A stretch of DNA of 11,724 nt from contig JAEOSP010000467.1 of the NCBI GenBank assembly GCA_016840305.1, forward strand, positions 1 through 11,724, given 5' to 3'. Positions 1 to 6,035 of the stretch are shown here, piece after piece. A program made the translations under genes and the position numbers. Source of the stretch: Candidatus Hodarchaeota archaeon. Lineage in GTDB: Archaea; Asgardarchaeota; Heimdallarchaeia; Hodarchaeales; Hodarchaeaceae. Under the pieces are notes generated by a model. That model was not told the DNA's origin and searched no databases. It saw only the letters and a list, made by a program, of their open reading frames with translations. Within the stretch, counting starts at the first letter, position 1; each line of letters opens with the position of its first letter.

Positions 1-2511
1 CTTGAAGTCTATTGGTTGTTCATCTACCAAAAATGGGTTTCCATTTATGTGGAAATCCGCGATAATCATATATACTACATTATATCTGTGAAGAAATTCT
101 TTCAACCTTTTCATCCCTTTTGAAAAGGGAAGAGTTAAGGCATTTTCAGCATCTACTTTTGAAATCTCTTTTAATGGTCTATTATGATTTTGAAGTGATC
201 GTTTTTTTACCTGATACTGGATAAAATCAAAAATCAGACGGGCTAAGTGAATCCATGACTTATCAAGCACTAACATACCTGATCCTAAAATTGGATCTTG
301 AAATTTAAGCAGGTCAAGCTCGGTGGTAGATTCTATATGAAGAACTTTGGTTAAATGATCGATTAATGCTTTAATTGATTGAACAGAAAAAAACGCTAGT
401 AGAGGAGAATTCTCTCCTATAACAATCCCTGAAAAAGGTTGAGACAGAGAGGACACTACTTCATTAGGCGGATTTTTCATTCGCTTATCAGGTTTGTCCA
501 GTCCTTGAGTAAGAATGACATCTACTAATGCAATCTTGTTTTCATGATCAATGGCCCTAAGTTTTGTGCGACTCACCGTTTCTACGATTTTATTGGTAAA
601 ATAATGGTCACTAATAGGTACCGATTCTACATACAGCTCAAATTTTTCTTTATTCACTCTCTTAATCACATAATTTTTCCTTTTCCAGAAAAGATACTGC
701 CCTACCAAACAATGTCTGATAAGGTTCTGATACTCAATGGTTCCTAACTTCTTCTTTTTACTTCCCTGCTCGAGAATTATACTATAAGAAGGGTTTTCCT
801 CGATTTTTACATGTTGGTATATCCACTCCTTCGTCTTACTAGTAGGAACCAGTTTTCCATCATCATTATAGTTGATATATCCTTCCATTCCTAGTTCCCA
901 ACACACCGTTTGCAACTGTTGCTGGAAAAACTCTTGATCAACAAATGGTTGAAAGTCATCACTAATATGATCTAATACCTCTGAAAAACCGCTGGAATAA
1001 CCCACCGTCATCCCTACTAGTAGTCCCCAGATGATTGTCAGCTTTAATGTTATGGCTGTAAACCATGGTTGTTCTCGTGGAATATAAGGTGGCTGACTCA
1101 ATAGTGTTAGGAACTCCTTAAATTGTTCGGGCTGCGCAAGTTGAGCCTCATGCTGATTAAATGATCGTAAAATAATATCAATTACTCCATGTTGGTTAGG
1201 ATTACGATTATATCTCCCCAGCAATTGGACTTTATCTCTTGTGGTCTGAGGCGTCCCATACCATAGCCCCCGACTAATACTGGGGAAGTCAAATGATGTT
1301 TGGAACATAGTGGTGATAGCAAGTCCCATCAATAATGGATCTGTTCGGAATCGCGTATTTGTTTGTACTATTTCTTTGAAATCCTTCCATCCGTGGTTAA
1401 CATCAAAGTGCTGTGAAAGACGATTAGAAGCTTGTTCAAAATTAAGAGTCATTTTATGGTCTAAGTAGAAAAGCCCTTTCTTAGGTGTATAATTATCTAA
1501 TCGTGCATATCTACTAAGTTCAGCTTCTATACCTGAATTCCATTCCTGTAACTTCTGATAAAGGAGTTCTTTAGGTTTTTCTTCATAATGAATTCTCAAG
1601 GTCAGGGGACCACGACGACCTGTTCCTTTTATTATCTGATAATTTCCCTCAGGGCCAAAAAAACGTTTGGCAAGCTCATGTGGGTTTCCTAAGGTAGCTG
1701 AAGCGAGAATCACCTTAATAAATGGGTTAAACCATTTAAACACACGAATGATTGGAATAAGAAAGCCTAATGTAGAGACTGAAAAGGAATCAACCTCATC
1801 AATAAAGATGAAATGAGGTCTGAGTAATTCACGAGCCCATTCAGGGTCATCGCTTTCATACATAGCTTTTTCTTGGTCACCCATAGGATGAGTAATAAAG
1901 TGAGTTAAAGTGCCGATATAAGTCAACGGTGTAATCCCTAACATAGAATACGGCCGTTCCCCTTTCCTAATCAATGGTTTTTGTTCTGCCAAGTCTCGAT
2001 GATATAATTGATATTGTAAACTCCCTCCTGTTAACATACGGCTGAATTTAGTGAATTTCTGTTGTTGTGTATAGCCTGTCCCTCGACCTGTGAGAAATGA
2101 TAACACATACTTCTTTCTATCCCCAGATAATTCATCTACCGCTAAGATCATGCTTTCTTCTGTTTTTCCATGTCCAGGGTCTCCCAATAGGATGACATTT
2201 TTATCTCCAGATTGGTAAAGCTGGTATAATGTGAGTTGAGGACGTCGAAGCATATCTAATTTCTGTGCATTTTTATTAGAAATTGTTCTTAATATATCAG
2301 TATGTTTAAGGTCAGGATATTCGTCCTCACCAGGTTCATAGCCAGGAATTTCGTTAATAGCAGGAAATTTTGTTGGACGTGATTTTTTAGTATCTAATTT
2401 TGTAATATCTTCCTTTTGAGGTTGTTTTCGGGGTGTTTTTACTATCCGTACATGAAATGAAGGGGAATCACTTTTATTTGAATTCTTAGGATAATGATCA
2501 CTTTCTACCAT
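1..2511 (-). CDS. SF2 DNA helicase, MrfA/SftH/DrmA-like, C-terminus cut by window edge
   Basis: The minus frame stays open for 837 codons from ATG 2511 to base 1. An in-frame TAA lies 18 nt upstream, so ATG 2511 (or TTG 2520) is the start. Visible motifs: a Q-like stretch near residues 86-108; Walker A GDPGHGKT at 110-117 (K116); Walker B/motif II DEVD at 238-241; motif III SATLGNP at 271-277; motif V around 398-421; and motif VI QLLGRYNR at 429-436, where most relatives have a QxxGRxGR-like form. Both motif VI arginines remain. The SATLGNP-hE-A-FFG layout and the GTPQTT-VQ-GR stretch recall DUF1998-type helicases (MrfA, archaeal SftH, DISARM DrmA). These are ATP-dependent DNA translocases in repair or phage defence. 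Residues 1-85 are polar and probably flexible; 440-837 show no domain I recognise. No HD nuclease is seen. The SF2 assignment is firm, the subfamily tentative. Confidence 0.78.
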   Translation of the reverse strand, partial: MVESDHYPKNSNKSDSPSFHVRIVKTPRKQPQKEDITKLDTKKSRPTKFPAINEIPGYEPGEDEYPDLKHTDILRTISNKNAQKLDMLRRPQLTLYQLYQSGDKNVILLGDPGHGKTEESMILAVDELSGDRKKYVLSFLTGRGTGYTQQQKFTKFSRMLTGGSLQYQLYHRDLAEQKPLIRKGERPYSMLGITPLTYIGTLTHFITHPMGDQEKAMYESDDPEWARELLRPHFIFIDEVDSFSVSTLGFLIPIIRVFKWFNPFIKVILASATLGNPHELAKRFFGPEGNYQIIKGTGRRGPLTLRIHYEEKPKELLYQKLQEWNSGIEAELSRYARLDNYTPKKGLFYLDHKMTLNFEQASNRLSQHFDVNHGWKDFKEIVQTNTRFRTDPLLMGLAITTMFQTSFDFPSISRGLWYGTPQTTRDKVQLLGRYNRNPNQHGVIDIILRSFNQHEAQLAQPEQFKEFLTLLSQPPYIPREQPWFTAITLKLTIIWGLLVGMTVGYSSGFSEVLDHISDDFQPFVDQEFFQQQLQTVCWELGMEGYINYNDDGKLVPTSKTKEWIYQHVKIEENPSYSIILEQGSKKKKLGTIEYQNLIRHCLVGQYLFWKRKNYVIKRVNKEKFELYVESVPISDHYFTNKIVETVSRTKLRAIDHENKIALVDVILTQGLDKPDKRMKNPPNEVVSSLSQPFSGIVIGENSPLLAFFSVQSIKALIDHLTKVLHIESTTELDLLKFQDPILGSGMLVLDKSWIHLARLIFDFIQYQVKKRSLQNHNRPLKEISKVDAENALTLPFSKGMKRLKEFLHRYNVVYMIIADFHINGNPFLVDEQPIDFK

Positions 2512-2540
2512 TGTTCTCAATAATGATTAGTGGTTTCTCC

Positions 2541-2550
2541 TTTTATATTC
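2541..2550 (-). promoter_or_regulatory. TATA box for the helicase gene
   Basis: On the minus strand the sequence reads GAATATAAAA, centred about 34 nt before ATG 2511. That spacing puts transcription initiation within about 10 nt of the start codon, as expected for an archaeal short-leader mRNA. No convincing Shine-Dalgarno sequence lies just before the ATG. It implies the helicase is transcribed from its own promoter rather than by readthrough from tnpB. Confidence 0.5.
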
Positions 2551-2633
2551 GAAAAGAGGAATTGATAGTAAAGCTTGATTCTAGGGGGATGAACTACTAG
2601 CAGCCATGAACGCTTACAACGATTGTTTCGTAG

Positions 2634-2879
2634 TCAAGGAAATTGGGATGCGACAAAAATAATGGCAAATCATACCAGAAAAAATGAAATGATTTGAAGA
2701 AAAACTAGTATTCGAAGGGACGAAGAGATACTGTTTAGAGAATTTACAATAGGATCGGATTCAGTAGGAGGTGAGGGAATTTTTACCTTACGACCACACA
2801 TAACCTCATCGGGACAAACTCAATAATTATCCACCTGAAGCATGTTTTTACCGCATGAACATTTCAATATGGTAACCAT
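2634..2879 (-). pseudogene. Remnant of a small zinc-ribbon plus membrane-helix protein
   Basis: From ATG 2879 the minus strand encodes a start containing KCSCG, then TGA at 2822-2820. The same frame continues with VCPDEVMCGRKV, a Ser/Pro-rich linker and a hydrophobic stretch (LRILVFLQIISFFLV). A second TGA at 2672-2670 is followed by FAIIFVASQFP, and a third TGA (2636-2634) closes the frame after 82 codons. Read through, it would be a CxC...CxxxxxC zinc ribbon followed by one membrane helix of ordinary length. Both internal TGA codons are one base from TGG (Trp). TGA is used as the normal stop in neighbouring genes (tnpB and the lipid kinase), so decay is simpler than recoding. A TATA-like box at 2941-2948 would suit this gene. 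The reading may be coincidental, since the frame is short. Confidence 0.33.
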
Positions 2880-2931
2880 TGCTAAGATATCAGGTAGGAG
2901 TATGAAATCGTAGAATTACTTTCGGGACAAA
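2809..2931. repeat. 10-bp direct repeat TCGGGACAAA, two copies
   Basis: TCGGGACAAA occurs at 2809-2818 and again at 2922-2931, 113 bases apart, in the non-coding stretch between tnpB and the helicase. The interval contains the 5' end of the zinc-ribbon remnant. It could be a protein binding site or a trace of an insertion, but a 10-mer repeat in about 500 bases can also arise by chance. Confidence 0.35.
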
Positions 2932-2940
2932 GTCGAAAAA

Positions 2941-2948
2941 TATTTAAA
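2941..2948 (-). promoter_or_regulatory. TATA-like box between tnpB and the helicase
   Basis: The minus strand reads TTTAAATA, close to the archaeal TATA consensus, about 66 nt before the ATG of the zinc-ribbon remnant (2879). Initiation is expected near 2919. It could drive that small gene, or an RNA covering the region after tnpB. It touches one arm of the inverted repeat at 2947-2968. Confidence 0.35.
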
Positions 2949-2968
2949 TTAGTTTTAACTGACTAATT
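2947..2968. repeat. 7-bp inverted repeat just downstream of tnpB
   Basis: AATTAGT (2947-2953) and ACTAATT (2962-2968) are perfect complements around an 8-nt loop, 28 bases beyond the tnpB stop codon. IS200/IS605 elements carry subterminal hairpins at their ends, and the guide (omega) RNA of TnpB normally spans the 3' end of tnpB and the right end. This is therefore a candidate right-end hairpin. It could equally be an operator or terminator stem; no precise element boundary can be set. Confidence 0.4.
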
Positions 2969-2995
2969 CTACAATTAATCCGTTTTTATCAGATA

Positions 2996-4237
2996 TCATG
3001 CCGCGATTGGTTGTTCAACCGTTTTCCATCTGACTGGGTGTAACCATACACCCTTTATCCCGTCAGCGGTCTCCCACTGGAAAAAAGCGTTCGGGACTTC
3101 TTTTTTAATGATATTATATGCGCCGTTGACATCGCTATTGATCATTATTCTATTCTTTGAACAGTATAATCCTCTAGAACTTCTTTCACCTAAATATTGT
3201 ATCTTTTTTCTTATTGCTTCTCCATCTAAAAAACTGCATTTACTCGTATAATCTTCACGGGGTAATAAAACGCGAATTCCTACATCTTGAGCTTTGTACT
3301 GTATTATGTGGATTAACCTACCAAAAGGAACATCGACAAAGCTTTGATTGTTTCTCTTCCCTAGGTTTATTTGTTGTTTCCAATGTTTGTTTCGTCCGAT
3401 CACAATTGTATCAATGTCATTTTTCTCACACCAATTGATGATGAAGCGACTGGCATCATGAAAATAGTTATCCATTTTACGGTTTCGTTTCAAGATTAAT
3501 TTTTTCATTTTTTGTCCTATCGTGAGGTGATGCTTGGCATAAATACTTTGTAAGCGTGCTCGTTCTTTGTTATAGTAATGATTAATGGATTTCACAACCC
3601 CACCCTTTATGACAATTGGCGTTTCACCAATGTTATTTACCATGGTTATGAGGTTTGTGAGACCAATATCTATCCCGATAATATGACGAGGAGGATACTT
3701 CGGAGCATTTGGAACATATTTTGCATAGAGGATTTCTAATATATACCCCACCCCTTTAGGTATGACTCTTACACTTAAGAGGGATGAGGGAGAGGTTAGT
3801 CGTGGTTTAACTTGGACACCTGTAATTTGAGGTAATAGTAGCAGACCATTTGTAAAAGTAACCTGGCTTTTAGCAAAGGTTATTTGGAATTGTCCGTTTT
3901 TTAATTTATATTTCGGAATTCGTGGTTGAGCGAAATATTTCTCTGGGTTTACATTCCAATCAGCATGTGCCTCAAAAAAAGACTTCCAAGCTTTGTCCAC
4001 ATGCCAGAGGACCTTTTTTGCTGTATTGGTGGGTAATTGTTGAAAATTGGAGGAATTGGCTAGTTCCTCTCGAAACTGATATGTTTGTAACCATTTCTTT
4101 TGATTAAAGTAAGCTTGTCTAACTAGATAATTTGCTTCATTATACAAATTCTTTGACATGTGACATAGTTCTCGGAGTTGCCTTTTTGGTTTTAACCAAA
4201 TCCGCTCTGTTCTGAATACTCTCCTCTGTTTATTCAA
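2996..4237 (-). CDS. tnpB: TnpB (OrfB, IS200/IS605-IS1341 type) RNA-guided nuclease homologue
   Basis: A 413-residue protein of usual TnpB length. TnpB is an omega-RNA-guided DNA nuclease, ancestral to Cas12, that helps its transposon persist. The N-terminal half shows typical signatures (SKNLYNEANYLVRQA at 28-42, PRIPKYK near 105-111). RuvC-I is GIDIG with D190; RuvC-III is NSDVNGAYN with D369. The RuvC-II site, normally EDL, reads IVIGRNKHWKQ (278-288), with no acid where the catalytic Glu sits. E328 in PREDYTSKCS is a possible substitute, since this GxNKxWKQ clade keeps an acid there. The usual four-Cys zinc finger has lost CxxC pairs (only C334 and C359 nearby). The start is TTG 4237, because an in-frame TGA lies six bases upstream and the next ATG (residue 27) would remove conserved sequence. 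No tnpA is present. Whether it still cleaves DNA cannot be told from sequence. Confidence 0.9.
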   Translation of the reverse strand: MNKQRRVFRTERIWLKPKRQLRELCHMSKNLYNEANYLVRQAYFNQKKWLQTYQFREELANSSNFQQLPTNTAKKVLWHVDKAWKSFFEAHADWNVNPEKYFAQPRIPKYKLKNGQFQITFAKSQVTFTNGLLLLPQITGVQVKPRLTSPSSLLSVRVIPKGVGYILEILYAKYVPNAPKYPPRHIIGIDIGLTNLITMVNNIGETPIVIKGGVVKSINHYYNKERARLQSIYAKHHLTIGQKMKKLILKRNRKMDNYFHDASRFIINWCEKNDIDTIVIGRNKHWKQQINLGKRNNQSFVDVPFGRLIHIIQYKAQDVGIRVLLPREDYTSKCSFLDGEAIRKKIQYLGERSSRGLYCSKNRIMINSDVNGAYNIIKKEVPNAFFQWETADGIKGVWLHPVRWKTVEQPIAA

Positions 4238-4261
4238 GTGTCATCACTTTTGATATACTTA

Positions 4262-4274
4262 CCAATAAATAAGG
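4262..4274 (-). promoter_or_regulatory. TATA box for tnpB
   Basis: The minus strand reads CCTTATTTATTGG, centred about 31 nt before TTG 4237. Initiation would fall within a few bases of the start codon, giving a leaderless or very short-leader mRNA. No Shine-Dalgarno sequence is seen. This also supports the TTG start. Confidence 0.42.
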
Positions 4275-4289
4275 CTTTGACTAGCTTTT

Positions 4290-4332
4290 ATCCCTGAGGA
4301 TCTCTAAGAGATTTTTCCTAGAAATTTAGGAA
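4290..4332. repeat. Three consecutive short hairpins upstream of tnpB
   Basis: Three inverted repeats sit almost end to end: ATCC/GGAT (4290-4301, loop CTGA), ATCTC/GAGAT (4300-4312, loop TAA) and TTCCTA/TAGGAA (4315-4332, loop GAAATT). The first two share bases, so only one of them can form at a time. They lie 53 to 95 bases before the tnpB start, where the left-end hairpin of an IS605-type element is expected. ATCTC/GAGAT is followed by TTTTT on the plus strand and so also resembles a terminator, although no plus-strand gene ends here. Confidence 0.42.
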
Positions 4333-4346
4333 GTAGACATAAAAAA

Positions 4347-4366
4347 AGTATTATATCCCTTATAAC
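4347..4366 (+). promoter_or_regulatory. TATA-like region upstream of the GIFT-domain gene
   Basis: The plus strand holds AGTATTATATCCCTTATAAC, with two overlapping TATA-like cores (ATTATAT and TTATAA). Initiation about 25 nt on would fall near 4380-4385. That gives a leader of roughly 120 nt before TTG 4505, which contains the hairpins described at 4425-4488. No better TATA box lies nearer the gene, apart from the weak TATTTAG at 4481-4487. Confidence 0.35.
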
Positions 4367-4400
4367 CACCTAAGAAAATTTTAAGAAAAAAGGTATTACA

Positions 4401-4417
4401 AAAAGATACAAAAGATA
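4401..4417. repeat. Tandem AAAAGATA pair, 9-bp period
   Basis: AAAAGATA occurs at 4401-4408 and 4410-4417, separated by a single C. It lies between the putative promoter and the leader hairpins. A 9-bp spacing is near one helical turn, so it could be a protein binding site. It may also be simple A-rich sequence. Confidence 0.3.
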
Positions 4418-4424
4418 TTCTAAA

Positions 4425-4488
4425 TTTCCCTCTTTTTGGAAAATACTGCCTAAAATCTGCATTTTTGAAAATTCAGATGGTATTTAGG
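4425..4488 (+). promoter_or_regulatory. Structured leader: two hairpins before the GIFT-domain gene
   Basis: Hairpin 1 pairs TTTCC (4425-4429) with GGAAA (4438-4442). Hairpin 2 is longer: CCTAAA plus ATCTG (4449-4459) pairs with CAGAT and TTTAGG (4474-4488), with GGTA bulged between the two arm segments on the 3' side. Its apex (ATTTT/AAAAT) extends the stem further through one mismatch. It ends five bases before the GAGG ribosome binding site. It could control translation, be a regulator binding palindrome, or be a relic of a mobile-element end. It matches no riboswitch class I know. Confidence 0.42.
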
Positions 4489-4492
4489 TCTT

Positions 4493-4496
4493 GAGG
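4493..4496 (+). promoter_or_regulatory. Ribosome binding site supporting the TTG 4505 start
   Basis: GAGG (followed by A) lies 8 nt before TTG 4505. The spacing is right for a Shine-Dalgarno interaction and selects this non-AUG codon as the start of the GIFT-domain gene. Confidence 0.55.
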
Positions 4497-4504
4497 AAAA
4501 AACA

Positions 4505-5674
4505 TTGTCGATTAACTCAAAACGAATCAGAGTTGGCTCCTTCTTATGCTTTCTTATTTGCATTAGTTTTATTTCAGGAGTCAATGTTGTCACTTCAGTA
4601 GATGAAAGTCCGATTATTGTCCTTTTTGACGAATCTCATGGACAATTTTTCAATCAGTCATTATATAGTCATGCACTTGCAGATCTTGAAGATTTAGGAA
4701 TGCAGATAGTGTTCAATACTGAAATTCTAAACAAAAATAGTTTTGAGGGTGTAGATGTCTTTATTTCGACAAACCCTGATAATCGATATGAATATATTGA
4801 AAGAATTCATATAAGTGATTTTCTAACTGAAGGTAAGGGTTTATTGCTTCTGGCTAACCCGTTAAATGAAGAGAATGATTCTCTTAATGGAAATGGCATT
4901 TATTTAAACGAAATCTTACAAGAAGTTGGAATTGGAGTAACTGCTCGCTTTTGGACAGACACTGATCCTCTTGGAAGCGAAACATTGAATGATATAGTAA
5001 AAAATGTTGTTGATAACGCAGGTATTCCAGAATATTTACAGCTTGACATCACTGACAGTGAAAATGCAATCTTTACTGACTATCAGAATGTTTCATCAGT
5101 AGTCACAACTTCGTGTTCAATTAATAGTGCGGTACCAAAACTTATTGTTGCCTCAAGCGAGGCATATGCTGAAACACCAATGAAAGGGCAACATTCACTC
5201 GCAACAGAAATTACCGTTCTTTCCAGTGCGGGAGATAATAACGATTTTGAGTCACGAGTTGTCCTTGGGGGATCGAGTATTATGTTTAGTGATCTTTATG
5301 ATCCAATTCTTCAATCTACATGGCATGAAAGCGCAGATAATGCAAAGCTATGGACAAATATCGTCTCATGGTTAGCTGAAGCTAGTCAAGAAACAAGTTC
5401 TCCACCTATATTGTCAGACCTTTTCCTTCCATTCGTAATTGGAACCTCTACAATAGCAATCATCCTGATAGTGGGCGGAATTTTTCTATACACGATTGGA
5501 TCTGGAAGGAAAACCAAAGTTGTTACAGCAGTGGATGTTGGTGAAAAGAGAACCAAAAAAGAAAAAATTGATTCTGAAACCCTTGAAAAAGGACAATCTA
5601 CAGCAAAAGCAACAAAGCGAGATCGAAGATTGACTCAAATAAAGAAGGATAAGAAGACAGGAAAACGTCGTTAG
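4505..5674 (+). CDS. Membrane-anchored protein with GIFT/DUF4350-like extracellular domain
   Basis: 389 residues. Residues 11-30 form a signal peptide or N-terminal anchor. Residues 36-290 resemble the GIFT/DUF4350 (IFT52/GldG-related, glutamine-amidotransferase-like) fold: FDESHGQ (41-47), a helix with LEDLGMQIVF (61-70), a buried VDVFIST strand, GKGLLLLANPL (110-120), and the closing VVLGGSSIMFSDL (252-264) with DNAKLWTNIVSWL (278-290). A single membrane helix spans about 307-330. A cytoplasmic tail of about 55 residues is very Lys/Arg-rich (ends KKDKKTGKRR). Members of this fold family usually lack catalytic residues and act in binding or assembly. The TTG start has GAGG 8 nt upstream, and no ATG lies near the signal peptide. 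The 13-base gap to elf1 suggests a shared transcript. The basic tail could contact membrane lipid or nucleic acid; that is speculation. Confidence 0.7.
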   Translation: MSINSKRIRVGSFLCFLICISFISGVNVVTSVDESPIIVLFDESHGQFFNQSLYSHALADLEDLGMQIVFNTEILNKNSFEGVDVFISTNPDNRYEYIERIHISDFLTEGKGLLLLANPLNEENDSLNGNGIYLNEILQEVGIGVTARFWTDTDPLGSETLNDIVKNVVDNAGIPEYLQLDITDSENAIFTDYQNVSSVVTTSCSINSAVPKLIVASSEAYAETPMKGQHSLATEITVLSSAGDNNDFESRVVLGGSSIMFSDLYDPILQSTWHESADNAKLWTNIVSWLAEASQETSSPPILSDLFLPFVIGTSTIAIILIVGGIFLYTIGSGRKTKVVTAVDVGEKRTKKEKIDSETLEKGQSTAKATKRDRRLTQIKKDKKTGKRR

Positions 5675-5675
5675 A

Positions 5676-5680
5676 GGAGG
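5676..5680 (+). promoter_or_regulatory. Strong Shine-Dalgarno site for elf1
   Basis: GGAGG lies 7 nt before ATG 5688, immediately after the TAG of the upstream gene. It shows that elf1 is translated from within a longer mRNA rather than as a leaderless gene. Confidence 0.75.
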
Positions 5681-5687
5681 AAATAGT

Positions 5688-5981
5688 ATGGGTCGAAAAA
5701 GAAAACGAATTGTTAGAACAAAACCAATACCATCGCTTCCAACCGTATTTGATTGTCCAAAGTGCGGTGCAAGTAAGACTTTAAATATAGATATTGATAG
5801 AAAGATCAGAACTGCTGTGATATTATGTGGAAAATGTAAAACCCAATTAACTCGACCTATTCGTCCTATCGAAGAACGAGTCGATGTTTTTGGAAATTGG
5901 TTGGATGAATTAGAAGCCGCAACCTTTGATGAAGAGACAAGTTCTGCTGACAAAGAAGTACAAAGGCAAGAAGGAGATTAA
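5688..5981 (+). CDS. elf1: Elf1-family transcription elongation factor, zinc ribbon
   Basis: 97 residues with the Elf1 layout: a very basic N-terminus (MGRKRKRIVR), then FDCPKCG and CGKC providing four zinc ligands (C23, C26, C47, C50), a beta-rich core between them, and the family-typical ERVDVFGNWLDELE helix (63-76). Eukaryotic Elf1 (ELOF1) binds RNA polymerase II near the downstream DNA and helps passage through nucleosomes; archaeal homologues are presumed to bind the single archaeal RNA polymerase. The acidic C-terminal 20 residues are a low-complexity extension beyond the core. The start is secured by GGAGG 7 nt upstream. It follows the GIFT-domain gene by 13 bases and so is probably co-transcribed with it, with no evident functional link. 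Confidence 0.88.
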   Translation: MGRKRKRIVRTKPIPSLPTVFDCPKCGASKTLNIDIDRKIRTAVILCGKCKTQLTRPIRPIEERVDVFGNWLDELEAATFDEETSSADKEVQRQEGD

Positions 5982-6003
5982 TAATAATCCCTGATTTGGT
6001 AAG

Positions 6004-6013
6004 TTATACTTTT
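6004..6013 (+). promoter_or_regulatory. TATA-like box before the lipid kinase gene
   Basis: TTATACTTTT is centred about 27 nt before ATG 6036, the classical archaeal TATA-to-initiation distance. A leaderless mRNA beginning at or near that ATG is plausible, in line with the absence of a Shine-Dalgarno site there. It would give the kinase/GTPase pair its own promoter. Confidence 0.4.
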
Positions 6014-6035
6014 ACAGTCAGCTGGATTGAGTAAA

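Noticed and set aside
544..747. Plus-strand open frame of 67 codons
   Set aside because: It lies fully inside the helicase frame on the other strand and has no recognisable feature.
1..2511. Identification of the helicase as CRISPR Cas3
   Set aside because: No HD nuclease domain is visible, the motif III form SATLGNP fits DUF1998-type helicases better, and no CRISPR repeats or cas genes are in the window.
2634..2879. TGA read as Trp (alternative genetic code)
   Set aside because: Genuine genes in the window, including tnpB and the lipid kinase, end in TGA.
3214..3438. Plus-strand frame of 74 codons inside tnpB
   Set aside because: Antisense shadow of the RuvC region, with no promoter or ribosome binding site.
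5486..5953. Minus-strand frame of 155 codons
   Set aside because: Antisense to the basic tail of the GIFT protein and to elf1, both well supported; its Phe/Ser/Leu-rich content is what complements of Lys-rich codons give.
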